From Bacteroidota bacterium (GTDB lineage Bacteria > Bacteroidota > Bacteroidia > Flavobacteriales_D > Crocinitomicaceae), in NCBI GenBank assembly GCA_016192075.1, contig JACPUU010000011.1, positions 124,001 through 188,000 of the forward strand: DNA of 64,000 nucleotides, given 5' to 3'. The notes beneath the pieces are model-generated. The model worked only from the letters and a program-made list of their open reading frames with translations. It made no database searches and was not told the origin of the DNA. Of this stretch, positions 51,973-61,700 are shown piece by piece. The position numbers and the translations under genes were made by a program. Every line of letters starts with the position of its first letter. The stretch's first letter is position 1.

Positions 51973-53205
51973 ATGCGCTTTGATGAATACCGTATATCTC
52001 CCGAACTAAAAGAAAATCTGAATGCCATGGGTTTTGTAAGGCCTACTGATATTCAGTTTAAATCCATTCCACACATTCAGAATGGCGAAGATTTGCTTGC
52101 CATTGCGCAAACAGGGACCGGAAAAACGGCCGCTTTTGCCATACCGGTCATTGACAAAGTACAGATTCTGAAACGCAAAAAAATAGACGGCATCAAATGC
52201 GTGGTTATGGTTCCAACACGTGAACTGGCCTTGCAGATTACCGAGGTTTTTCACAAACTGGGGCGCAATACCAAAATACGTACGTTTTGTGTTTATGGTG
52301 GTGTGGAACAGGATAAACAGATTGCCGCGCTTGAAAATGGCATCGATATTTTAGTTTCAACACCAGGCCGGTTGTTTGACCTGGGCAGCCAGGGATACAT
52401 TCGTTTGGGCAATGTACAGATACTGATTCTGGATGAAGCCGACCGTATGCTTGAACTGGGATTTTATGGTGATATCGAAGACCTGATTAAATACCTGCCT
52501 AAAAAAAGACAAACGCTTTTTTTCTCAGCAACTATTGATCAGAAAATAAAAAAACTGGCATATTCACTGGTTCAGGGCAATGCTATCCGCATTCAGATTT
52601 CGCCCAAAGACCCGGTTTCCAAAAATGTATCACATGCCGTTGCGTTTATAGAAATGGATGATAAACGCTTTTTCCTGGAGCGGTTAATTCGTGAAAACCC
52701 AACCTACAAAATGCTGGTTTTTGTGCGCACCAAAGTGCGGGCTGAACGCGTAAAATCAGCCATGGACCGTGTGCAGATTGAAAGCGATACCATTCACGGA
52801 GACAAGGAACAAAAAGACCGTGAAGCTGTTTTATCACGCTTTAAAAAAGGCGATTTAAAAATTCTGATTGCAACAGATGTGAGCGCCCGGGGAATTGATG
52901 TGCCCAATGTTGATTTTGTGATCAATTACGATTTACCGGATAAGCCCGAAAACTACGTTCACCGCATTGGGCGAACCGGTCGTGGAACCCAAAAAGGACA
53001 AGCTGTTTCATTTTGTGCCAAAGAAGAAAAACCGTTACTGGCAGAAATTGAAAATTACATCACCAAACCCGTTGAAGTACTGAAAATAGATAAATCAGAA
53101 TACAATGAAACCATCACGTTTAATGACCCTGCCGAGCAGGACTGGAAAACGCTGATGAAAGAAGCTGGCGAAAACCCAAAGTCAAAAAAATCCAAAAAGA
53201 AATAG
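51973..53205 (+). CDS. DEAD-box ATP-dependent RNA helicase (RhlE-like)
   Basis: 410 residues. It unwinds short RNA duplexes in RNA decay or ribosome assembly. Motifs in order: Q motif GFVRPTDIQ (about 16-24), Walker A AQTGTGKTAAF (about 44-54), PTRELALQI, STPGRLFDL, DEAD box LDEADRML, motif III FSAT, ATDVSARGIDVPNVD and HRIGRTGR. The basic C-terminal tail is short (KSKKSKKK), as in RhlE rather than DbpA, which has a dedicated RNA-binding domain. The start at 51973 fits the family N-terminus (FDEYRISPELKENL). Confidence 0.95.
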   Translation: MRFDEYRISPELKENLNAMGFVRPTDIQFKSIPHIQNGEDLLAIAQTGTGKTAAFAIPVIDKVQILKRKKIDGIKCVVMVPTRELALQITEVFHKLGRNTKIRTFCVYGGVEQDKQIAALENGIDILVSTPGRLFDLGSQGYIRLGNVQILILDEADRMLELGFYGDIEDLIKYLPKKRQTLFFSATIDQKIKKLAYSLVQGNAIRIQISPKDPVSKNVSHAVAFIEMDDKRFFLERLIRENPTYKMLVFVRTKVRAERVKSAMDRVQIESDTIHGDKEQKDREAVLSRFKKGDLKILIATDVSARGIDVPNVDFVINYDLPDKPENYVHRIGRTGRGTQKGQAVSFCAKEEKPLLAEIENYITKPVEVLKIDKSEYNETITFNDPAEQDWKTLMKEAGENPKSKKSKKK

Positions 53206-53270
53206 ATCAGGGAAATTCAAAACTTCCGGCAGAGGTAACCGTAAAATTCCAAACCAATCCTGTCAATGGG

Positions 53271-53338
53271 GTCATGCTGAACTTGATTCAGCATCCGTTT
53301 AAGGTGTTTGGCAGATCCTGAAACGAGTTCAGGATGAC
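53271..53338. repeat. solo palindromic element (GIY-YIG type, no gene)
   Basis: The left arm is the hairpin ATGCTGAA-cttga-TTCAGCAT (53274-53294) and the right arm ATCCTGAA-acgag-TTCAGGAT (53315-53335), 20 bp apart. These match the arms flanking the GIY-YIG gene at 55199 and 55588. The element is framed by a further inverted repeat, TAAAATTCCAAAC (53242-53254) and GTTTGGAATTTTA (53349-53361), which overlaps the stop of the transporter gene and may serve as a convergent terminator. Confidence 0.85.
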
Positions 53339-53358
53339 TGCACAACCAGTTTGGAATT

Positions 53359-54897
53359 TTAATCTGCCCAATCCGGAAAAACATCCATCTCTATTCCAAA
53401 AACCAAGGTACCGAAGTAATACATAAAAAGGGTTATGATCACTACCGAAATGAGATTGAGTGCAAAACCGGTACGCATCATTTGCCCCATTTTAATTCGT
53501 TTGGTAGCAAACACAATGGCATTGGGAGGCGTTGCTATAGGCAGCATAAAACCCATGGAAGCACCCAACGTTGCAGGTATCATAAACAACAGCGGATTTA
53601 CCTGCAGCGTTACCGCCAGACCCGCCAAAACCGGTAAAAAAGTTTCAACCATGGCGGTGTTGGATGAAATTTCACCCAAAAAAGTAATAAAAAGTGTAAT
53701 CAGTAAAATGATCAGCATGGGGTGTAATTCACCCAAAAACGTCAGCTGACTGCCGCACCACATTGCCAGACCTGATTCACGCATACCATTTGCCAGCGCA
53801 AAACCACCGCCAAACAATAAAATAATTTCCCAGGGCAAAAGTTCGGCATCTTTCCAGGTCATTAACCGGCGCTTTTTAGCCGCTTTTGCCGGAATGATAA
53901 ACAGCAATACGCCAATAAACACGGCTACAGTACCGTCGTTAAACAAACCGGAATAATGAAATATGCGCGACCATCCGGGAATCACAAAATTGCCGATACA
54001 GATATCTACCCTGAAAAACCAGAGCATTGCCATAAACACAAACAAAACCATGATGATTTTTTCTTCGTGTGAAGGCTTTCCCAGTTTTTGATAATCACGT
54101 TCTATCTCTGCCCGTGAAATGGCATTCCAGTTTGTTTTGTTCCGCACGTAAAAAAAGTAGAGGTACGCAAAAAATACCAGGAACAAAACCACCGTTACCG
54201 GGAACGCAAAAATAAACCAGTCACCAAATGTAATGGGTGGTGCCTCTGGAAAATAAACCTTAAAAATACGGGCAAACGATAAATTAGGCGGCGTACCAAC
54301 CAGCGTTGTAATACCACCCACCGTTGCACTGTAAGCCACGGCCAGTAAAATGCCCACCGAATAATGGGATATTTTTTCTGATCCGTTTATTTCTTCCAGT
54401 TTAGCGAGAATTGAAATCAGAATCGGTACCATCATCATGGTGGTGGCTGTATTGGAAATCCACATCGATATGAACGTGGTGGCCAGCATAAAACCAAGCA
54501 AAATACGCGCCGGACTAACCCCTACTTTTTTCAGAATCCACAATGCAATACGCTTGTGCAGGTTCCATTTCTGAATAGCCAGAGCCATCAGAAATCCACC
54601 CATAAACAGAAAAATAACATCGTTGAAATAAACTGCCGAAACAGCTTCACCATCCATAATTCCGAACACCGGGAATAAGACAACCGGCAAAAGCGAGGTA
54701 ATACCCAGCGGAATAATTTCTGTCACCCACCACAACGCTATGAGCACCGTAATGGCAAACATGTATGTGGTTTGTGGGTTGCCGGGATTAAGATCACCAA
54801 ACAAAATAATCAACACAGCCAGAACCGGCGCAGCCACAAACAACCAGAAACGAATACTGTTGCGGTCTGGTTTGTCTATATGCTCAGCGGTATTCAT
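53359..54897 (-). CDS. DASS/SLC13 family anion transporter
   Basis: 512 residues with about 11-13 hydrophobic segments. The two diagnostic Ser-Asn-Thr substrate/sodium motifs are present: WISNTATTMMMVPILI (about 145) and EISSNTAMVETFLPVLAG (about 415). Family members carry sodium-coupled di/tricarboxylates or sulfate inward; which one cannot be told, though a succinate-type (SdcS-like) carrier is plausible. The start overlaps the stop of the DUF1456 gene by four bases (ATGA), so the two are co-translated. Confidence 0.92.
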   Translation of the reverse strand: MNTAEHIDKPDRNSIRFWLFVAAPVLAVLIILFGDLNPGNPQTTYMFAITVLIALWWVTEIIPLGITSLLPVVLFPVFGIMDGEAVSAVYFNDVIFLFMGGFLMALAIQKWNLHKRIALWILKKVGVSPARILLGFMLATTFISMWISNTATTMMMVPILISILAKLEEINGSEKISHYSVGILLAVAYSATVGGITTLVGTPPNLSFARIFKVYFPEAPPITFGDWFIFAFPVTVVLFLVFFAYLYFFYVRNKTNWNAISRAEIERDYQKLGKPSHEEKIIMVLFVFMAMLWFFRVDICIGNFVIPGWSRIFHYSGLFNDGTVAVFIGVLLFIIPAKAAKKRRLMTWKDAELLPWEIILLFGGGFALANGMRESGLAMWCGSQLTFLGELHPMLIILLITLFITFLGEISSNTAMVETFLPVLAGLAVTLQVNPLLFMIPATLGASMGFMLPIATPPNAIVFATKRIKMGQMMRTGFALNLISVVIITLFMYYFGTLVFGIEMDVFPDWAD

Positions 54898-55172
54898 TCA
54901 GCCTGATCAGCTTCGGGTTTCTTCTTTTTGGCATCGTGATCTTTCGGTGGATTTGGATTTTCACCACGCATGTGAATGACGAGTCCGTTGAGAAAATTGC
55001 GCAGAAACTGATCACCGCAATTGCGGTATTTCGGATGATCTTCACTTCGGAAAAGCGCCCCCAGTTCACTTTCTGAAACCCGGAAACCAACCAGGCCGCA
55101 AATGTGTACAATGTCTTTGTTGGTGAGCTTTAATGCTACACGTAGTTTTTTCAGGATGTCGTTGTTGGTCAT
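54894..55172 (-). CDS. DUF1456-domain protein
   Basis: 92 residues. Residues 1-68 match one copy of the DUF1456 repeat (MTNNDILKKLRVALKLTNKD, VSESELGALFRSEDHPKY, FLNGLVIHMRG), and the tail is Lys/Asp/Pro-rich. E. coli YehS (about 156 residues) has two such repeats, so this is a single-repeat form. The function is unknown. It overlaps the transporter gene by four bases and is probably the first gene of the operon. The left arm of the GIY-YIG element lies about 20 bp upstream, within the likely 5' leader. Confidence 0.82.
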   Translation of the reverse strand: MTNNDILKKLRVALKLTNKDIVHICGLVGFRVSESELGALFRSEDHPKYRNCGDQFLRNFLNGLVIHMRGENPNPPKDHDAKKKKPEADQAE

Positions 55173-55192
55173 TTCAGAAGTTTTATTTTTTG

Positions 55193-55224
55193 GACGTCAC
55201 GCTGAACTTGTTTCAGCGTCTCTC
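55193..55224. repeat. left arm of GIY-YIG palindromic element
   Basis: Hairpin ACGCTGAA-cttgt-TTCAGCGT (55199-55219) with GACGTC before it. Against the solo copy (53274-53294) the second and second-last stem bases change together (C-G here, T-A there), keeping the pairing. Confidence 0.85.
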
Positions 55225-55247
55225 AATTGTTTTGAAGCATTAAATTC

Positions 55248-55562
55248 CTACAAACAGCTTTCCAGATCAGCATTAGTAAACCAATCTGCTGCCTGATCTT
55301 TTAATTCAGGATTTTCTGTTTTGATTAAATTCCATTTCCACTCCTTATGCCAGTTCTTTAATTGTTTTTCCCGGTCAATGGCCAACCCAAATCCCAAAAT
55401 TTTCTCAAAATACATGAGATCAACAATAGCATATCGTTTTGTAAACACAGAACCACAACCCGATTTATGCTGCTTTACACGTGTTTCAATATTATTTGTA
55501 ACACCCGTATATAAAACGGTTCTGTTTTTATTGGACATTATATAAACGAATCCGTATTTCAT
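55248..55562 (-). CDS. GIY-YIG nuclease family protein
   Basis: 104 residues, only the GIY-YIG domain (UvrC/Intron-type single domain, UPF0213-like). The GIY-like motif GFVYIMS (4-10), the YIG-like motif LYTGVTNN (17-24), then R28 region with QHKSG, and the catalytic-type Glu in LMYFEKILG. No added DNA-binding domain. It is predicted to nick or cut DNA; the target is unknown. The gene lies between two inverted hairpin arms (55199-55219 and 55588-55608), and a gene-less copy of the same arms sits 1.9 kb away, so it is probably part of a mobile or domesticated repeat system. Confidence 0.92.
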   Translation of the reverse strand: MKYGFVYIMSNKNRTVLYTGVTNNIETRVKQHKSGCGSVFTKRYAIVDLMYFEKILGFGLAIDREKQLKNWHKEWKWNLIKTENPELKDQAADWFTNADLESCL

Positions 55563-55585
55563 CAGGCATTTTGATAACTCAGCGC

Positions 55586-55614
55586 AGATCCTGAAACAAG
55601 TTCAGGATGACGCT
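55586..55614. repeat. right arm of GIY-YIG palindromic element
   Basis: Hairpin ATCCTGAA-acaag-TTCAGGAT (55588-55608) followed by GACGC. Its CTGAAACAAGTTCAG core is the inverse of the left arm core. Confidence 0.85.
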
Positions 55615-55717
55615 CTGAGTGTGCGTCCCCGAAATTAAGAAAAATGATGGAATTCCCGCAATATCACCTGTAAAACAAAAATCCTGCTTATCAGTAACAA
55701 CATACAGCAAGCCCAAC

Positions 55718-55745
55718 ACCCAACTTCGCTAAAGCTCCGTTGGGT
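55718..55745 (-). terminator. hairpin after alpha-2-macroglobulin gene
   Basis: ACCCAAC (55718-55724) pairs with GTTGGGT (55739-55745); the loop TTCGCTAAAGCTCC resembles the TCGGCT-n2-GCTC loops at other gene ends, but in the opposite orientation to transcription. Confidence 0.5.
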
Positions 55746-55761
55746 TAAAGAAAAAGATAAA

Positions 55762-58700
55762 CTACTCCACAATCACCCGAATACCATCCGAATGCGACGT
55801 AAATTCCGGTGCATACATACACTGAATGGTCGTAATTCCGTTTGAGAAATCACCTTTGTGCTGTACGCGCAAATCGTATTCAAATACGTATGTGCCCTTT
55901 GGAATATAGTCAAAGAAGAAGTTGGTGGCTGCATCTTTGGTGGCTTCGTAATAACCTAAACCATCCTGGTATTTGTAGGTTGACAGAACATTGATTGGTT
56001 CAAAGCCGGATGCACGCATGTCTTTCATGTGTACATATTCCAGGTTACGATCTGTTCGCAGTTCAATACGCACCCGAATTTTATCACCCACGTGCAGCAC
56101 ATTTTTGTCTGTGATGGGTTTGAGTTGTTCGCCCTGGTTGGTGACTTCTACCAGGAATAATTGTTTCTGCAAACTCAGTGGCGTTTCTGCAAATGTGATT
56201 TTGTCGAGGTCTTCAAAATACTGCCAGTACGCGGCTCCCCAGGCAATACCTTTGCTGCTTTTTTTCAGGGTAATTTCACCCATTTGTTCTTTTACCTGGT
56301 CATCGGTCCAGGCGGTTTTGATATACCCGGTTCCGGCCTGTGCTTTTACCTGGTACGGATTCAAAGGGTCAGGCTTATCTACATACTGAATTTTTTCACC
56401 ACCTACGGTGATATCTACCAGCTGATCGTCTGCAATTAAATCAGAACCTTTTAATAAAAGTGCATACACTGCTTCAGAAGTTTGTTTGGTGGTTTTCCAG
56501 TTGGTGGTTTGTTTTTGTTTCAGCAGCCAGATTTTTAACTCTTCGACAGATTCCTGGTCGTTAGTAACCTCATCAAACATTTCAATCATGAGTGCCTGCG
56601 TTTCAATAGGCGCTTCGTACCAGTAAAAACCAACCTGGTATTCTTTCCAGTACATGCCAAATTCATCGTGACGAATAGCGTTATCTTTCAATGATTTTAC
56701 GACATCGGTAGCCAGCTCCGTCATTTCAAAACGATGAGCTGCCAATGCAATCATTCCCTTTGCATACACATTAAAATTCAACCAGAATTTTACCGCCTGG
56801 TCTTTGTAATAACCCACGGCTTCTTTGGTTTCGTTATTCATTTCAAGCTGCGGGAAATAGGAGCGGGCATAGAGGTATTGCACCTGCATGTATCCCAAAT
56901 GCTGATTGTTCAGGTAATCCGGATCCCACCGTTTGGCATATTTATAATCGGTTACAATTTCACCATCCAGGTAATCCACTCCTTTTTTCACCATCTGCCA
57001 AACCTTGTGATTTTCTTTTACATCTTTAATTCCAAGATGATCCAGGTGACCCATACCGGTAATGATGTGCTGCGTAATGTAACGACTCTCAGGCATACCC
57101 GGGAACCACGGCCAGCCACCGTTTACAGATTGTGCTTTGATGGTTTTACTCAGCGCCTTGTCGAGCTCCTGTGACATACGGTTCATGTCTAATAAAACAG
57201 CCAGGTTGCGTTTGCTCTGCTCTTCATTTTTAGCATCTAAAACCCACGGCGTTTCTTCGAGAATAACTGATTTTAATTCCTGGTTTTTCTGCAGGTTTGA
57301 CAAAAACGCATCAGGCGAACTCTGGCCCCACTCATCAATTACTTTTTTGATTTTTGGGTTGGAGTTCATGATGTGTGATGCAATAGCATTTGAGTAATAC
57401 CGCGTAAAAGTCTGCTCGGCACATTCATACGGATATTCCATCATGTACGGCATTGCCTGAATGGCATACCAGGCCGGGTTGGATGTGAACTCCAGTGTAT
57501 ACCGGTGGTGTTTCAGCGTTTTACTTTTATTGGTGAGCAGTTTTTCAAATTTGAAGGTTTTGCTTTGTTCACCGCGAAGTGGCATTGGCATAGCTTCAGT
57601 AACCAGCATGCGGTTAGAAAGTATTGGCAGCACATTTTCTTCACCGTCTGAAAAATTACCGGCACCTGCCACAATTTTATACTTCACGGCACTTAATGTA
57701 TAAGGCACTTCAATGCTCCATGAAACCACGGTACTTTTACCTGCCTCAGCGCTGAAAGGCAACTGCACTGTTTTTAATTTGAATACATCGTTCAGCGACT
57801 GTTCGGTAAGCGGATCAATCAAATCAAGCTGTACACGGCCTTCCAGATTCTCTTTGGAAATGTTTGAAATTTTAGCTGCAATGGTAATCTTATCACCCTC
57901 ACGCAAAAAGCGCGGAGCGTTTGGAACCACCATCAGGTCTTTTTGAGTCACCACTTCTTCCTGAATGGTACCAATTTTCAGATCCTGTGTATGCGCCAAT
58001 CCCAGGAATTTCCATTTGGTAAGCGACTCCGGGATGGTGAATTTAATTTTTACATCTCCGTTTGCATCGGTCGTCAACTGCGGATAAAAGAATGCCGTTT
58101 CATTGAAATTTGAGCGCGCCGTAATGTTGGAAAGATCCATTATTTTTCCATCACCGCGCATATTCATGTCTTCTCCGCTAACAGCTCCACCTAAAGCTTG
58201 TTGATTTGCACTTACCGGCATGGTTGCTCCTGTTACTGTAGTTGTTGCGAAACCATCCAATGCCACTTCAGACTCTGCAACCTCTAACCGCGCTCCTTCA
58301 TCATTTTTTGAGCGGTCTTTACCGGTTGTTTCTTTTTCTTCTAAAGACTTGCTTGACAGGGTGACGTCATCAACATAATAATCAGAATCTCCATAACCAT
58401 AATATCCATAATAACGGCCGTAATAATACGCATTATATCCCTGGTAATTGAGTATTGGAAAATAGCGGTACGGGTAATAGACATACTCATTCCAATAGTA
58501 ATTGATGTTATAGGCGCTGATTTGTCTCATACCTGCACCATCACCCCAATACGCGCTGCCATAATAGGTTTGCCATACATTCAGAAAGAACGAGTTTGGC
58601 GTATACAATTCATCAAGGCTGGCATCGTAAAGTGTTGCCAGTAATTCAGCCGCTTCTGCCCCGCCTTTTTTGTTTTTAATGGTCATGGTCCATTCTTCTT

Positions 58701-61700
58701 CAGCACCCGGCAAAAGCTTGTTACGGAATGTTGAGAAAGACAGATCAAGTTCTTTGTTGGTATAAGGTACAATCACCGTAATGGACTGTGAAAAACGGCG
58801 GTTATTTTTGATTGCTGTAAAATGAATGGTGAAGTTTCCGCGATACTCTTCTTTCACCCCAAACGTCAGTTTTTTCTGCTCATTGCTCAGGGTAAACCGT
58901 TTACTTTCCACCACTTTATTGCCAACCTCCAGGTCGTAAAAAACAGAAAGGTCTTTTTCTTTGGTGCCCAGTAAAATGTCTACAACCTCGCCTGGCTCTG
59001 CTTTTGTCTGAATGTTTTTAATCCAGAGTACATCATTTTTTGGTGCTACGGTTGCGTTTGGATTGTAAACCGTAAAATAATAAACGTCTTTTACCTCAAT
59101 TCCGTTTTTGTCTTTGGCAACTGCCTCATACAAATAAACGCCGGGATCCCAGGACTTGTAATTTCCAATAGCAATACTATCGGTTATCTTTGTGTCAAAA
59201 CCGGTTTCAAATACCTTTTTCTCTTTTGCCCAGGTATAAATGTCGTTTTCATTTTTGTATTGTTCCAGCGGAAATAATTCCCTGAATTTTTTCTCATCCC
59301 ATATCTGCAGGTCAGGCTGCTCCCACATTCGGCTGTAATAAGGCCTGTCAGGTGTTTTTAGTTTGGTAACGGTGATTTTTCCGGTAGCGGGTACCTTTTG
59401 GCCGTTAAGGTTGGTGGCAGCCAATCGCAGAAAATAATCTTCTTCATTATTCATATCAGGTGAAAAGTTGTTTCCCAACTGCAAACTTTGATACCCAACC
59501 ACGAAGCTTGATGAAGTTGAATGTGTTTCACCGTTAATATCTGTAACATCTACATAAACTGTGTAGGTAAACAAAGGCAGATCTTTTGGGTCAACGGCTT
59601 TATCCGGCAGGGCTGTAAACTCAATTTTAAATTCGCCGTTTTCATCGGTTACCAGTTCTCCGTTTTCAATTTCTTTTGGCTGGTAATACGGTCTCCACCA
59701 ATACCAATACGAATAATAAGACCAATGAAAACCGGTAGACCGGGTAATGCGGTATTTTACTTTGGCCCCGTCAAGACGGTTACCTGCAAATGCCTGCGCA
59801 AAACCAGTAGTTGTGACTTTTTCATTCACCATAATCTCCCCTTCAACCGGTTTCATTTCCACGTTGAATTTAGGGCGTTTATATTCCTCTACTCTGAAAT
59901 AAGTGCTGCCGTATGAATTTGACAGGGTCATGTTTCCGGTTAATACATCATACGGTGCGGTGAACGTTCCCTCGAATGAACCAAACTGGTTGGTGGTAAC
60001 ATTTTTTTCAGCCACCACCTGTCCGTTTGCATCGTACAGCGTGACTTTGGTTTCCCAATCTTTCAGCAGTGTGCGCTCTTTACCCGAATAATTAATGCAG
60101 ATACCTTTGAAATAGATTGGCTGACCGGGCCGGTACATTTTACGATCAGTAAAAAACTGTGTCTGATAGTTTGAATAGGTATCATAATATCCGTAATAAT
60201 TGTAGTTATAAACGCCCTGGTTTGGTGCATATATTTCGCCGTTATGCGTCACCGAAATCAGGTATGTGCGGTAATCGTTTCCAACCGGATAAGAAATAAG
60301 TCCGTTTTCATCGGTGGTGTAATTACCGAGTGTTTTATGTTCGTAATAACGCAGTTTGTAATTATACTCTTCATACGTAACCTGCACTTTAGCACCAACC
60401 AGGGGCATACCGGTTGCGCGGTCAGATACCATAACCTGGCTCACTGCATCTGTCGTGCGGCTTTGATACGTAATGCCTGAAACCCAAAGCGGAATAAATG
60501 CAAAACCGCTTTTGCCTTCTGAAAAGTCAGACGCTGTTGCAACCACCACAAAATAAAACCCTTTGTCGAGCTCAGGAACCAGGAATTCAGAACTGTGGTT
60601 TTGATAATCACCCGGATTTGTTACCTCCAGCTCTTTGGTGTAAATGCCTTTCAGTGCGCGGAGTTCTTTGATAAACTTGTCGTAATCCTGGCGGTTATTG
60701 TTGTATTTTTTGTAGTCATACGGTACAACTTTCATGTAAACCTTATCCACGTTTTTGAACTGCAGCTGAATTTTAGAATTTGTTTTTGGAATTATGGCCT
60801 CTTCACCATAAAGCATCAGGTTTTTTTGTTCAATGGTTGATTTAAGCGCCTGGCATTGGTTTGCCCCGTATGAATCTTTGTATTTGGCAATGGTTTTATC
60901 ACATATTTCAACGGCAATTTTTTTGTCCCAGCGTTTGGTGGTATCAGCCAGGTGATTGTAGGTATCACCGCGCTGTGAATGCACCAGCGCTATTTCATAC
61001 CAGGCTTCAGAAACATAGGGAATGTTTGTATACGTCTCTGTTAAACGGTGCAGGGCTTTGTAATACAATTCATCTTTATCAGGCAATACCGATTTGTACT
61101 GCAGGTATTTCATGCGTTCCAGATCAACCTGAAACAAGGCATTCAGATTATTTTTTTCCAGGTGAAAACGTGTCAGTTCCTGAAATAAACGTATTGCAAA
61201 AAACTGGGTGTTCAATGAATCATTTGTTTCAGGTTTAAGCGCCAGAAACGTAGAGCTGCTGCCAAAATAACGCTCGTCTTCAATTACAAATGTTTCAGCC
61301 GGACCCGGAACGCTAAAGGTGTTACTCTTAAAAAAATCAAGTGCCCGGTGTGCTAAAAAATCAAAAAGAGTGGGCCTGATTTCATTTGATTCAGTTGTAT
61401 ACGATGCAATTTCACTGTAATCAGAAATGGGCGCTGCCTGTGAAATTTCATGATTCATCAGTGATAAAAAATAATGGTACCTGATTTTTTCAGCAATGCG
61501 TTTTAAATCCCAGGTGCGTATATCTTTCAAATCCATTTCAACCACATTGGTGCGGTCAGCAAATTTCCAGGAGTTTGACGCATAATAGCCCCAGTAAACC
61601 TCAGCAATAAGAGAGTGCAGAATTTCTTTAGAAGGTGACGGAGCTTTGGCTACCAGCTCATCTAAACGGTAAATACCAAGCACATAGTCATCTTCTTCAA

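Noticed and set aside
55248-55562. Homing endonuclease in an intron or intein
   Set aside because: The gene is free-standing between genes, interrupts nothing, and lacks a DNA-binding domain; the repeat-arm context explains it better.
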